NCBI GenBank assembly: GCA_016222925.1
Contig: JACRQB010000150.1
Location: 1 to 20,895 of the forward strand
Length of the DNA: 20,895 nucleotides
Origin: Nitrospirota bacterium
Lineage (GTDB): Bacteria; Nitrospirota; Nitrospiria; Nitrospirales; Nitrospiraceae
Direction of reading: 5' to 3'
The notes below the pieces were generated by a model. That model saw only the letters and a list, made by a program, of their open reading frames with translations, was not told the origin of the DNA and made no database searches. The position numbers and the translations under genes are program-made. Below, one piece after another: positions 1-7,743 of the stretch; position 1 is the first letter of the stretch; each line of letters opens with the position of its first letter.

Positions 1-674
1 AACGAAAAATAGGAAAAATGTTCGTGATAGATGGTGTCAAACTGGTTCTGCTGCATCAGCTGAAGCAGATGAGGGAATTCCATAGTGATCAGGCCCGTCG
101 GCTTCAGCAGCACCTTAAGCCCATTCACGAAATCATTCAGATCCGGGACATGGGCCAGCACATTGTTCCCAATGATCAAATCGGCAGCCCATCCGTCAGC
201 AGCTACATCCCGGGCCGTGCTCGCTCCGAAGAAAGCCACTTTCGTCTGAATCCCCTTCTTCTTCGCCACTTCAGCGATATTGGAAGCAGGCTCGACTCCC
301 AACGCAGGGATGCCGCGCGACACGAAGTTCTGCAAAAGATATCCGTCGTTACTGGCAATCTCCACAACCTTGGAACTGCGATCCAATCCGAATCGACCCA
401 CGATCATATCAACATAGGCTTTTGCGTGCGCCAGCCAGGAATCTGAAAATGACGAAAAATAGGCGTAGTCGGAAAAAATATCGTGCGGCGTTGAGAATTG
501 CTTCAGCTGAACCAGCAAGCACTTCTCGCACACATAGACATGCAATGGATAAAAGGGCTCCATACGATTCAACTGGTCTGGCTTAATGTAGGAATTGGCC
601 AATGGAGACATACCAAGATCGATGAACGTACGCTCAAGCGTCGCACCGCAAGACCGACACCCTGATTGCCCCAT
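1..674 (-). CDS. SAM-dependent C-methyltransferase-like protein, 3' end cut by window edge
   Basis: About 224 codons are visible; the C-terminus lies beyond position 1. The N-terminus has a paired-cysteine zinc site (CRSCG near residues 6-10 and CEKC near 50), typical of the Methyltransf_13 domain that precedes the methyltransferase fold in NDP-sugar C-methyltransferases such as TylC3-like enzymes. The Rossmann part follows: VVEIASNDGYLLQ is SAM motif I, GVEPASN is the acidic loop region, and NNVLAHVPDLNDF is the family signature. The visible end reads YHEHFSYFS, where the C-terminal domain of this family normally begins. The ATG at 674 has a GGAGGG ribosome site about 8 bases upstream. By family it would methylate a carbon of a nucleotide-linked keto sugar in the cytoplasm. 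It lies 72 bp after the epimerase gene on the same strand, consistent with one surface-sugar operon. The exact sugar cannot be read from sequence. Confidence 0.85.
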   Translation of the reverse strand, partial: MGQSGCRSCGATLERTFIDLGMSPLANSYIKPDQLNRMEPFYPLHVYVCEKCLLVQLKQFSTPHDIFSDYAYFSSFSDSWLAHAKAYVDMIVGRFGLDRSSKVVEIASNDGYLLQNFVSRGIPALGVEPASNIAEVAKKKGIQTKVAFFGASTARDVAADGWAADLIIGNNVLAHVPDLNDFVNGLKVLLKPTGLITMEFPHLLQLMQQNQFDTIYHEHFSYFS

Positions 675-746
675 ACTGATATTCCCTCCTACTAGCAAAG
701 GATGTTTCGCAACGCCCAATACCCAATGCGACACCCGACCACGTCC

Positions 747-1805
747 TCAAGCATTGCTTCGCTCTTTCCACACTAGGTCGTCTGTCAATTGCCCACTCTC
801 TCGCAGTCGTTTTAATGTGACGAGTCGTATCAACTCGCCCGTCCGGAACTCATGGTCGAGAAACTGCATGGCCATGAGCCCATCACGGAGATCCTTCACA
901 GCACTCTGAAGGTCAACCATAGGGAGGAATCCTTGCGCCAGCTTTGAGAACTTGTCAAAGTTCACTCGATATGAGCGCTTATCTGGTTGCGCATCTTTAT
1001 TGATCAACACCTCGACGTTCGGAACAAGAGTGGCCACTGCCGTCGCCAAATCCTTCACCTGATAATTCCATGCATCGCTACCCACGTTGACCGTTAGAAA
1101 AGACCCACCATCTCGAGGATCTCGCTGTACGGCCCAATCAATTGCTCTTGCCATATCTTTCACGTGAATCAAGGGGCGCCATGGTGTCCCATCACTCAAA
1201 ATATTGATGCGTTTTGATGCAAGGGCACCAGCCACAAAATCATTCAACACAAGATCCAATCGCAGTCGGTCACTCATGCCGCACGCTGTGGCAAACCGGA
1301 GACAGGTCGCTATGAAGCTTTCTGATGCAAGTGATGCCAGATCCTGCTCTGTTTGAACTTTCGATTTGGCATACGCCGTAAGTGGGTTCAGAGCATCATC
1401 CTCTCGGCGGGGGCCACCTTCGGCAAATCCGTACACACTGCAGCTCGATGCGAATACAAACTTCTTCACGCCTGCTCGCTTTGCTTTGGCGGCAAGATCG
1501 ATGCTCGCTCGGTGGTTTATATCGAGAGTGACCTTCTCAAACGTGGCGCCCATAGGATCGTTTGAGATGGCGCAGAGATGTACGATAGCGTCGACTTCTT
1601 CCAGAATCTTCTCAGAAACCTGTCGGATATCCCAGAAATATTGCTGATCGGCCAGACTTTCAGGAAATCGAGATGCACCCGTTAAACAATGCGCAAAGTA
1701 CCCCGCATCGTAACCGATAAGCGTTGCTCGAGGGTGGGATTCTCGCAAACGACGCAGTACCAATGGTCCGACATAGCCCATGTTGCCTGTAACTAGAATC
1801 TTCAT
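747..1805 (-). CDS. NAD-dependent epimerase/dehydratase (extended SDR family)
   Basis: 352 residues, full length for an extended short-chain dehydrogenase/reductase acting on nucleotide sugars. The NAD-binding glycine motif GNMGYVG is at residues 7-13, the SSCSVYG strand at about 120-126, and the catalytic Tyr145-x3-Lys149 pair in YAKSK. The C-terminal half has the usual substrate-domain features (RPLIHVKDMARA, NVGS). The ATG at 1805 has a strong GGAGGG site. It sits between the broken cytidylyltransferase and the C-methyltransferase, all on the minus strand, so the likely role is a redox or epimerisation step on a CDP- or dTDP-linked sugar for surface polysaccharide. The precise reaction (epimerase, dehydratase or reductase) is not determined. 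The 253 bp upstream hold no supported gene. Confidence 0.85.
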   Translation of the reverse strand: MKILVTGNMGYVGPLVLRRLRESHPRATLIGYDAGYFAHCLTGASRFPESLADQQYFWDIRQVSEKILEEVDAIVHLCAISNDPMGATFEKVTLDINHRASIDLAAKAKRAGVKKFVFASSCSVYGFAEGGPRREDDALNPLTAYAKSKVQTEQDLASLASESFIATCLRFATACGMSDRLRLDLVLNDFVAGALASKRINILSDGTPWRPLIHVKDMARAIDWAVQRDPRDGGSFLTVNVGSDAWNYQVKDLATAVATLVPNVEVLINKDAQPDKRSYRVNFDKFSKLAQGFLPMVDLQSAVKDLRDGLMAMQFLDHEFRTGELIRLVTLKRLRESGQLTDDLVWKERSNA

Positions 1806-2058
1806 ACTCTACCCTCCGATCTTAACCGCCCCTGTTTCGCCGAGAACATAACCTGAACTAGTAAGTCCACCACATGGAATACCTGATGAGGCAGCATTCA
1901 CTAAATTCGTCAAATGCTAGACGATTCTCAAGACTAAGTCGGCTCTCAGCTTTCGCTCCCTGTGTTCCTACCACAGGAAAGACCAAGACCTTCTCAGCCC
2001 TTTCCACACCATAACATGACGAACAAAAGGATACGAAACGGTCGGAAAGTTCCTAGCC

Positions 2059-2660
2059 TTACCATACTTTCCAGGGAGCCTTCATCGACTGCCAAAGCTC
2101 CTCCAAATAACTCTTCTCTTTCAGCGTGTCCATACAGGACCAGAAACGATCATGTCGATAGCCCATCAATTGATTATCTTTCGTGAGCTGCTGGATCGGA
2201 TCCCTCTCCCACACGGTCTCATCACCTTTAATATAATCAATGGCCTTGGGCTCAAGGACATAGAAGCCGCATCTCCATACGTAAACAGAAACGTTTCATT
2301 CTCGCCTATCCATTTTTTCATCTGCTTGAGCCGACCTCCCGTCTGAGTGTGCAGACCAGTATCGACGAGATGCACTTTCCAGTCCTCGTGCCGTTTTCCA
2401 TCATGAATCGTCGTCTTTCCACTCCCGAGGTCGACCGAAATATCATTATTGAACGCATAGAAGTTGAGGAAGTAGTCCTTGATCATCTCTCCCTTGTAGC
2501 CAAGGCCGATCACAAATTCCTTTATCCCGTGAGCGGCATAAATCTTCATTATATGCCACAGGATCGGTTTTCCACCGATTTCCACCATAGGTTTCGGTCG
2601 CAGGGTGGTCTCTTCAGATAGTCGAGTTCCCCATCCTCCTGCTAGAATTACTGCCTTCAT
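2059..2660 (-). pseudogene. rfbF: Glucose-1-phosphate cytidylyltransferase, internally deleted and frameshifted
   Basis: The first 130 residues match RfbF closely: MKAVILAGGWGTRLSEET (nucleotide-binding loop), RPKPMVEIGGKPILWHI, VDTG, TGGRLK and FTYGD ending at residue 130. Immediately after TYGD the frame changes. In the next frame the text resumes at GFYVLEPKAIDYI and runs to the normal RfbF end (MDTLKEKSYLEELWQSMKAP, then WKVW and stop at 2059). Compared with my memory of the Salmonella protein (257 residues), about 58 codons are missing, and the remaining 602 bases fit a loss of roughly 172 bp, which explains the frameshift. The junction is near 2268-2272. The ATG at 2660 is preferred because AGGAGG lies 8 bases upstream. 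RfbF makes CDP-glucose from CTP and glucose-1-phosphate, the entry step for CDP-deoxy sugars. This copy should be inactive unless the deletion is an assembly error. Confidence 0.85.
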
Positions 2661-2754
2661 GCTCATTTCCTCCTTGATCAGGCTCCAACAGCTGGAAGGA
2701 ATTCCCCATCGAAAGCCTAGTAAGAACGAACCGATACTCAAAATCTTATAGAGT

Positions 2755-2770
2755 CTATGCTGCAGCATAG
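2755..2770. repeat. Perfect 16-bp palindrome upstream of the rfbF remnant
   Basis: CTATGCTGCAGCATAG reads identically on both strands. On the minus strand it lies about 95 bp upstream of the rfbF start and 5 bases before a TATAAG that could serve as a -10 box (2744-2749). It could be an operator for a dimeric regulator. No regulator is known from this sequence, so its function is a guess. Confidence 0.5.
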
Positions 2771-3225
2771 GGAATTAGTTGGTCAATCTCTAACTACAAC
2801 CCTAGCCTGGAGCGCGAGTGTGCCCAGAAATACCATCCTCTCTTTGATGCCCCGAGATCTCTCGTATAAATATGGCCTCAAGTCCGACGAATGGACTATC
2901 TTTAAGTCTGAACAAGCAGACCACTACTTAGCTCCTTCAGCCTCTCCAGTACGCACACTTCATGTGCTTGCCATTCTTCTCTTAAATGGGGCTGCTCATC
3001 GCGATATCGACCTCCAGACATATCGCACCGAACTCCCCTGGTATGCGCCACCGTTCAATAGTGCTTCAAGTAGATTGAATTGATTGGGAAGATATATAGA
3101 TACCCTGAAAGGGAACAGCAGTTATCGTTCTTATCTTGCATCAAATAGTTCTCTGTTCTTACAAAAGTGACAAGAAACACCCCACTCCCATACTTTAGAT
3201 AATCTGCTCGGCATGCTTTTTGTGG

Positions 3226-3251
3226 TTTGACTTCGTACTTTGACTTCGTAC
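3226..3251. repeat. 13-bp perfect tandem duplication
   Basis: TTTGACTTCGTAC occurs twice back to back (3226-3238 and 3239-3251) with no mismatch. It lies in the gene-free stretch. It may be a simple replication-slippage duplication; nothing links it to a mobile element. Confidence 0.7.
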
Positions 3252-3298
3252 TAAGTGCATACCACTGCATCTCAATCTATCGTAAAAAGAATCGTTCA

Positions 3299-3327
3299 CA
3301 GATCGCGCTTCTCATCTGCGCGATCTG
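3299..3327. repeat. 10-bp inverted repeat with 9-base loop
   Basis: CAGATCGCGC (3299-3308) pairs perfectly with GCGCGATCTG (3318-3327) around the loop TTCTCATCT. The stem is GC-rich, but no T-run follows on either strand, so it does not look like an intrinsic terminator. It could be a small structured element or a protein-binding dyad within the gene-free region. Confidence 0.6.
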
Positions 3328-3769
3328 AAGCCTCAGCATGCTACCACCATACCGGTATCCACCGGATCTTTAACTTTCTAATAAACTATGCTTCCCAAGT
3401 CAACTTTCCATGGGAGGTAGTCTTCACAAAACAACGACTATTCTTCCTGGAGAAGCTCTCGATCGACACGTACACCAGGAGCCCTAAACTTTCACCCTGC
3501 CAATATGGCTCCTTCCCCCTCACAGGACAACGTGAATGATGCGTCGTTGGCTTGAGACCTCTTTTTAGACTTCTATATGTCTACGCCTTAGACTTTTAGC
3601 ATCAGCCACTAGGAGACTGGTGACCCTCACTGCAAAAGTACCAACTTGTGGATTGCCTAGATATCAAAAGTACGGTGTGCAAATCTCGATTAGAGACCTA
3701 CGCATGATACTCAATCCTCTTGATTGACACCTCCTAAACTTGTGGGGACGGCCAGTGTGTGCGGAATCC

Positions 3770-4084
3770 TAGAACATGAACTTAAGTCCTACGAGATAGG
3801 TGACATGGCTGCTTGAAAAGCGTTGGTGTGTCAGCAATCGTTATGGGTGTCGGCACATAGACTTTCAAGACCTGTTTAATATCCGGGGCTTGGTCCATAA
3901 GAACCAACATACCTCCACTACTAATATTCAGCGATAGCGCTTTCCCCCCCTTAACAAGATTAGTATTCCCTGCCTCTAGCGCTGTCATCTCATAAAGAAT
4001 TGGCCTCAACAGTGCCGCACGCTCACTATGGTTTTCATAGCTATCTCTTATCGGCCACTCCCATTCCATTGGCTTCACATCCAT
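3770..4084 (-). pseudogene. PilZ-domain protein with 3' frameshift
   Basis: The start at 4084 gives MDVKPMEWEWP, the N-terminus I associate with small PilZ proteins of Nitrospira; it follows a purine-rich run (GGGAGGGGGGAGAGG). The PilZ core is visible: ERAALLRP (arginines at about 22 and 27) and SLNISSGGML (residues 51-60), the two parts of the RxxxR plus N/DxSxxG cyclic-di-GMP-binding signature. After TPTLF (residue 90) the open frame ends in an unrelated tail at 3782. In the next frame HVTYLVGLKFMF and a stop at 3770 restores the usual PilZ ending. A small deletion near 3809-3816 that removed a few codons best explains this. The binding motif survives but the last beta strands are out of frame, so c-di-GMP sensing is probably lost. 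The reading frame also continues upstream to 4171 without a convincing start. Confidence 0.7.
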
Positions 4085-4289
4085 TCCTCTCCCCCCTCCC
4101 TCATAAGAAATCGTTGTACGACTTTTCCCATTTAATCGGCGATCATAACCTGCATATGGGCTATCCAGCATTCAGCAAGGCGATGCTCAAACTAGCCTCC
4201 TAACCTGACCTCAAACCTATGTGGAATATATGTATCGCTTTCAGAATCAACAATACCGATGATGTAGGCTGCATTCCCAAAGGTATATG

Positions 4290-4318
4290 TTGACTCCCTC
4301 GAAAGTGTTAGGTACTAT
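4290..4318 (+). promoter_or_regulatory. Sigma-70 promoter for the LuxR-type regulator
   Basis: TTGACT (4290-4295) and TACTAT (4313-4318) are separated by exactly 17 bases, each one base off or two off consensus. Transcription would start near 4325, giving a leader of about 95 bases before the start codon at 4420. The call is by sequence match only. Confidence 0.6.
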
Positions 4319-4330
4319 TTCTGTATTCAA

Positions 4331-4350
4331 AGCTTGTTCGCGATCAAGCT
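4331..4350. promoter_or_regulatory. 20-base dyad, candidate operator
   Basis: AGCTTGTTCGCGATCAAGCT is symmetric at 18 of 20 positions: AGCTTG, a T, the palindrome TCGCGA, a T, then CAAGCT. It lies a few bases after the predicted transcription start of the LuxR-type gene, where a bound dimer would block or modulate initiation. Autoregulation by the downstream protein is plausible but unproven. The hairpin it would form in RNA has a 6-bp stem and no T-run, so a terminator is unlikely. Confidence 0.45.
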
Positions 4351-4419
4351 AAGCCATTTGTCATTAAGGCTCGATACTGCACTAATTTTCGACCGTCTTG
4401 TGATGACCTAATTCGTATT

Positions 4420-5028
4420 ATGCCAGAACCAGTTAAAAGTATTGATCAAACCGATGCTCTTGCTGATCAGCGGGCAGGATCTGGAATAGTGGTGCTGTCG
4501 GCATCTATGCAACTCCTACATATGAATCGACAAGCTACGGAGCTCGCCAAAAAAATCAACGCCGTCGAGCATGGAAGAACTACCACGATTTCAGCGCATG
4601 GAGTCCTCCCGACGGCCCTAACTGAACTTTGTTCGGAAATCATTAAAGCTCTTCACATACGCACAGAGGCCAAGGATTGGGAACAATTCGAACTCAAGCG
4701 TGTGACAGGAGATCCTAATCAACCTATCCTTCTGAGAGGCTTCGGTTTACCAGATCGAGGAGGCATCCAAAACGCCAGGCTTGTGGTTACCATGGAAGAA
4801 TTAGGACGAAAACAAAACCTCAATACCGAACATGCTCGAGAACGTTTTCAGTTGACTAACCGTGAGCAGTCAGTCGTTGAACATCTGGCAAAGGGGTGGA
4901 CCAATAAGGAAATCGCTAATGCCCTCCTGATCACTGAACAAACGGTCAAAGAACATATTAAGCACATTATGCGAAAGACCAACGCGACCACCCGTACTGG
5001 AATTCTCGTTCATATCTTCAACTCTTGA
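4420..5028 (+). CDS. LuxR-family transcriptional regulator with PAS-like N-terminus
   Basis: 202 residues. Residues about 143-198 form a LuxR/GerE helix-turn-helix: LTNREQSVVEHLAKGWTNKE, then IANALLITEQTVKEHIKHIM, with the TNKEIA and TVKEHI signatures. Residues about 20-130 include VVLSASMQLLHMNRQA, the opening of a PAS-like sensory fold. There is no phospho-acceptor receiver domain, so it is not a classical response regulator; it probably senses a small ligand or acts with a partner. The ATG at 4420 has only a weak ribosome site. It is transcribed away from the PilZ remnant and preceded by a good promoter and a dyad. The protein looks intact. Its targets are unknown; the lipoprotein gene about 200 bp downstream on the same strand is a candidate. 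Confidence 0.85.
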   Translation: MPEPVKSIDQTDALADQRAGSGIVVLSASMQLLHMNRQATELAKKINAVEHGRTTTISAHGVLPTALTELCSEIIKALHIRTEAKDWEQFELKRVTGDPNQPILLRGFGLPDRGGIQNARLVVTMEELGRKQNLNTEHARERFQLTNREQSVVEHLAKGWTNKEIANALLITEQTVKEHIKHIMRKTNATTRTGILVHIFNS

Positions 5029-5225
5029 TGCTCTTAACCTAAGGCCTTCCCGATTTTTCGAGCTCCTCTAGCTGTGTCAATAATGCAACGGTGAGTTGAG
5101 ATTGACACAATTCTACCCAGATTATTCAAGAAATATTTCTTATTTCAATTGCAGTTACAGAGCATATTTGCATGGCCTATCATTTGCATATTAGAAATGA
5201 CTGCCATTGACTGAGGGTGGATGAC

Positions 5226-5726
5226 ATGAACTGCGGTATGCTCACAAAAGGCTTGGTGCTGGGGCTATTAGGGGCAGTAGTCCTTGCTTCCGGTTGTACA
5301 ACCGGTCCTTCATCGCAAATAGCCGAACTGAAAAATAGCGGCTTCATGTCACTGTGGAATACCTATGCCGATTGTAAATCAACCTCTAACTTAGCCCAGG
5401 CAACTTCAGACCTGACGCAACTGCGTTCAGCTAGCCAAATAGCAGAAACACGCGAAGGGTTTGTCCTGCCGCTTCCAACTCACCTTGAGCGGTTAGTGGC
5501 CAATCCAACGAGTCGGGTCGCAGTCGATGTAGAGGCGATGGCTGCCGCTTGTGCCCTACACACCGGAGAGCTCGCCTTTAATCAAGGGCAGACTGATATC
5601 GCTCGTGACCTTCTGGTCTCGGTCATCACGCTTCATAAGGAAGAAAGTTCCTATTACGTCCTAAAGGCAAAGACGTTGCTGGCCAAACTTGGGCATGGGG
5701 TCAACGTTTCCTTCAACGCTCGTTAG
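5226..5726 (+). CDS. Small predicted lipoprotein
   Basis: 166 residues from the ATG at 5226, chosen because GAGGGTGG lies just upstream; a GTG three codons earlier overlaps that site. The N-terminus MNCGMLTKGLVLGLLGAVVL followed by ASGC is a signal peptide with a lipobox-like Cys, so the protein is probably exported and lipid-anchored. The mature part is mostly helical, with a TPR-like helix pair near the end (LHTGELAFNQGQTDIARDLL, then a second helix around YYVLKAKTLLAKLG). I do not recognise the family. Helix-rich lipoproteins of this size are often assembly-complex partners, but that is speculation. A TTGACA lies at 5102 without a good -10. Its stop overlaps the last 4 bases of convergent glgA. 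Confidence 0.75.
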   Translation: MNCGMLTKGLVLGLLGAVVLASGCTTGPSSQIAELKNSGFMSLWNTYADCKSTSNLAQATSDLTQLRSASQIAETREGFVLPLPTHLERLVANPTSRVAVDVEAMAAACALHTGELAFNQGQTDIARDLLVSVITLHKEESSYYVLKAKTLLAKLGHGVNVSFNAR

Positions 5727-7234
5727 TTCTCTTTTTTCCCTTCCTGCAGTCCTCGATATAAATCTACATATAGTTTCGCCGATCGCCTCCAAGACAGGTC
5801 AACATTCATTCCCGCATAAATCAAGGATTGCCATGTCTGCCGCTCTTTGTACACATGAAGCGAGAGTAAGAGCGCGGAGAGGAGAGAGTCCGTCGAAGTA
5901 TCAATGAAGTGAAAACCAGTTGCACATCCAGATTTGACCGTTGAAGGTCGAAAGGGAATAACGGTATCCGCCAATCCTCCGGTACGACGCACAATAGGCA
6001 CCGTGCCATACCGAAGGCTATACAGTTGACTTAATCCACATGGCTCATAGCGAGACGGCATGATTAACATGTCCGACCCAGCTTCAATCCGATGCGCCAT
6101 CCCTTCATTAAAACCAAGGCATAAGCCAATCCGATCAGGATATCTGGCTTTGGCTGCAATAAATTGCTGTTCCAAGTGGTGATCTCCCGTACCAAGCACT
6201 ACAGTTTGTATGTCTAAAGACATGAGCTCAGGAATCACATCTATCAAGAGGTCAAAGCCCTTCTGAAAGGTCAGCCGACCGATCACAGCTAACAAGGGAA
6301 CATCACGATTCGGCAGTTCCAGCTCCCTCTGTAGCGCTCGCTTGCATGCTCGTTTCCCCGACAAATCAGCAGCCGTATACTGTGCCGGCAAGTAGGAATC
6401 GCTCTCCGGATTCCAAGCATCGATATCGATACCATTTGTAATCCCTTTGACACCTTCCGCACGACTTGCCAGCACACCTTCAAGACCACATCCATATTCT
6501 GCGGTCATGATCTCCTGCGCATAGGTAGGACTCACCGTGGAAACAGCATCTGAAAAAATGATGCCGCCCTTCAGACAATTGACCGACCCATAGAACTCGA
6601 GGCCACTCGGGGAAAATAGTGACGGAGGAAGCCCCAGCTTCGTAAACTGCTGGCCAGGGAAAACTCCTTGATATCCCATATTGTGCAGAGTCAAGAGTAC
6701 TTTCAGCTGATCAAGCCCCTTATACTCGTGAGGAAGCGTCTTCAGATACACGGCGCACAAAGCCGTCTGCCAATCGTGCAAGTGCAGCACATCAACTTTC
6801 TCCCCTCGAGTCTCCATCAACCCACGCACTATTTCGAGGGTCGCACGACAAAAGAGGATAAACCGCTCGAGGTTGTCCGGATAATCGTGATGGTCTTGTT
6901 GGTAAAGCCCCGGGCGATCAAAATAGGGATCGTACCGTACGAATAGTACTCGCAACCGATGCAATGCACCTGTCACCGGTACGTTTTCTTCTTCCACCGT
7001 GACATCGACAGGCTTCCCATCAACCGGAATAGAAAGTCGCATGGCCAATTGACGAGACTCACCGGCTGCTCGACCTCGGTAATCGGGCATCACCAATATC
7101 ACATGATGCCCCAACTTCGTCAGCTCGATCGCCAACGCGCCGACCACGTCGGCCAATCCGCCCGTCTTGGCATACGGAACGGCCTCTGAGGCTGCCATCA
7201 CGATGTTCAAACCACCTCCTGATGCTGATGTCAT
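5723..7234 (-). CDS. glgA: Glycogen synthase (ADP-glucose type)
   Basis: 503 residues, full length. The GT5 glycosyltransferase signature KTGGLADV is at residues 23-30 (ADP-glucose binding). HDWQTA and LTLHNMGYQG follow, then SAVSTVSP-like text, ITNGID, VIGRLTFQKGFDL at the start of the C-terminal Rossmann domain, and the catalytic SRYEPCGLSQLYSLRYGTVP followed by RTGGLADTV. It extends alpha-1,4-glucan chains from ADP-glucose in the cytoplasm. The ATG at 7234 has no ribosome site. A TTG at 7210 has AGGAGGTGG directly upstream and would give MNIVMAASEA, the usual family start, so the true start may be 7210. It is the last gene of the long minus-strand run and meets the plus-strand lipoprotein tail to tail. 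Confidence 0.95.
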   Translation of the reverse strand: MTSASGGGLNIVMAASEAVPYAKTGGLADVVGALAIELTKLGHHVILVMPDYRGRAAGESRQLAMRLSIPVDGKPVDVTVEEENVPVTGALHRLRVLFVRYDPYFDRPGLYQQDHHDYPDNLERFILFCRATLEIVRGLMETRGEKVDVLHLHDWQTALCAVYLKTLPHEYKGLDQLKVLLTLHNMGYQGVFPGQQFTKLGLPPSLFSPSGLEFYGSVNCLKGGIIFSDAVSTVSPTYAQEIMTAEYGCGLEGVLASRAEGVKGITNGIDIDAWNPESDSYLPAQYTAADLSGKRACKRALQRELELPNRDVPLLAVIGRLTFQKGFDLLIDVIPELMSLDIQTVVLGTGDHHLEQQFIAAKARYPDRIGLCLGFNEGMAHRIEAGSDMLIMPSRYEPCGLSQLYSLRYGTVPIVRRTGGLADTVIPFRPSTVKSGCATGFHFIDTSTDSLLSALLLSLHVYKERQTWQSLIYAGMNVDLSWRRSAKLYVDLYRGLQEGKKEN

Positions 7235-7255
7235 GCGGGGTATTAGGTGGAAGAC

Positions 7256-7729
7256 CTAGGGTCGGGAAACTTCGTCAAGCCGGGATTTGAATCGATCCTC
7301 ATAGGCCCAGGTTTTTGCAATGGCATGCAACTCCTCGGCCTTGAGCTCTTCCTTATAGACAAGGCGATCATCGAGAAATACCAGAAGCCAACCACGATCG
7401 GGGTATGCAAAATACACTCCTTCGTCCGCATGCACACCAGCCTTCCACCCCCTCGGAGCCTCTCCAGTTGCCACGCGTGATCGAGGAATCACGCTGAAGT
7501 CCGGCATCACGAAAAAATGGCTGAACTCACTGTGATAAAGCGGCGGTTTCCCCCAGACGTTTACCACTGCCCTGGTGGTGATTTGATCCAGCACAAGACT
7601 ATTAGCTTGCACTAGCTGTTCTTGCTGCTCCAGCGTCGGCATGCTCTTGCAGCCTACGATCAATCCGAGTACGAACACTCCACATAAGCACCATATCACC
7701 TTTGTCAGGACACCAGAAATGTTGGTCAC
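7256..7729 (-). CDS. Hypothetical lipoprotein
   Basis: 157 residues from the GTG at 7729, chosen because GCGAGGA lies 6 bases upstream; an alternative GTG at 7747 overlaps the stop of the preceding gene but lacks a ribosome site. The N-terminus has a hydrophobic segment ending in VFVLGLIVGCKS, a signal peptide with a lipobox (I-V-G-C), so export and lipid anchoring are likely. The mature protein begins with a short coiled helix (TLEQQEQLVQANSLVLDQIT), then VWGKPP and a mixed strand region with DRGWLLVFLDDRLVYKE, which resembles SmpA/OmlA-like small outer-membrane lipoproteins; that resemblance is weak. It follows the DUF971 gene closely and precedes glgA by about 20 bp. Confidence 0.75.
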   Translation of the reverse strand: MTNISGVLTKVIWCLCGVFVLGLIVGCKSMPTLEQQEQLVQANSLVLDQITTRAVVNVWGKPPLYHSEFSHFFVMPDFSVIPRSRVATGEAPRGWKAGVHADEGVYFAYPDRGWLLVFLDDRLVYKEELKAEELHAIAKTWAYEDRFKSRLDEVSRP

Positions 7730-7743
7730 GTTGTATCCTCGCC

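Larger units (their letters stand above)
2661..3769. other. Gene-free stretch of about 1.1 kb
   Basis: Open frames here (the longest is about 108 codons on the plus strand at 2757-3083) lack good ribosome sites, recognisable motifs and plausible composition. No transposase, tRNA or known RNA was recognised. It contains the leader of the rfbF remnant, a 16-bp palindrome at 2755-2770, a 13-bp tandem duplication at 3226-3251 and a hairpin at 3299-3327. By eye it is more AT-rich than the core operon beyond 5.7 kb. Flanked by two broken genes, it may be eroded accessory DNA; that is inference. Confidence 0.6.

Noticed and set aside
1809..1916. Short minus-strand open tail ending in SGYVLGETGAVKIGG just before the epimerase
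   Set aside because: About 34 codons with no ATG and no ribosome site, and preceded by a stop. It could be a gene remnant, but no family was recognised.
2757..3083. 108-codon open frame on the plus strand in the gene-free region
   Set aside because: No ribosome site and no recognisable motif. Other frames of the same stretch, on both strands, were read for transposase or rfbG remnants without success.
3625..3660. Possible sigma-54 promoter on the minus strand (TTGGTAC ... TTGCA)
   Set aside because: The spacing between the GG and GC elements is 7 bases rather than 10.
5102..5131. TTGACA as a -35 box for the lipoprotein gene
   Set aside because: No good -10 hexamer at 16-18 bases spacing.
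5700..5750. T-rich stretch after the lipoprotein stop as an intrinsic terminator
   Set aside because: A T-run is present, but the preceding sequence forms no convincing stem.
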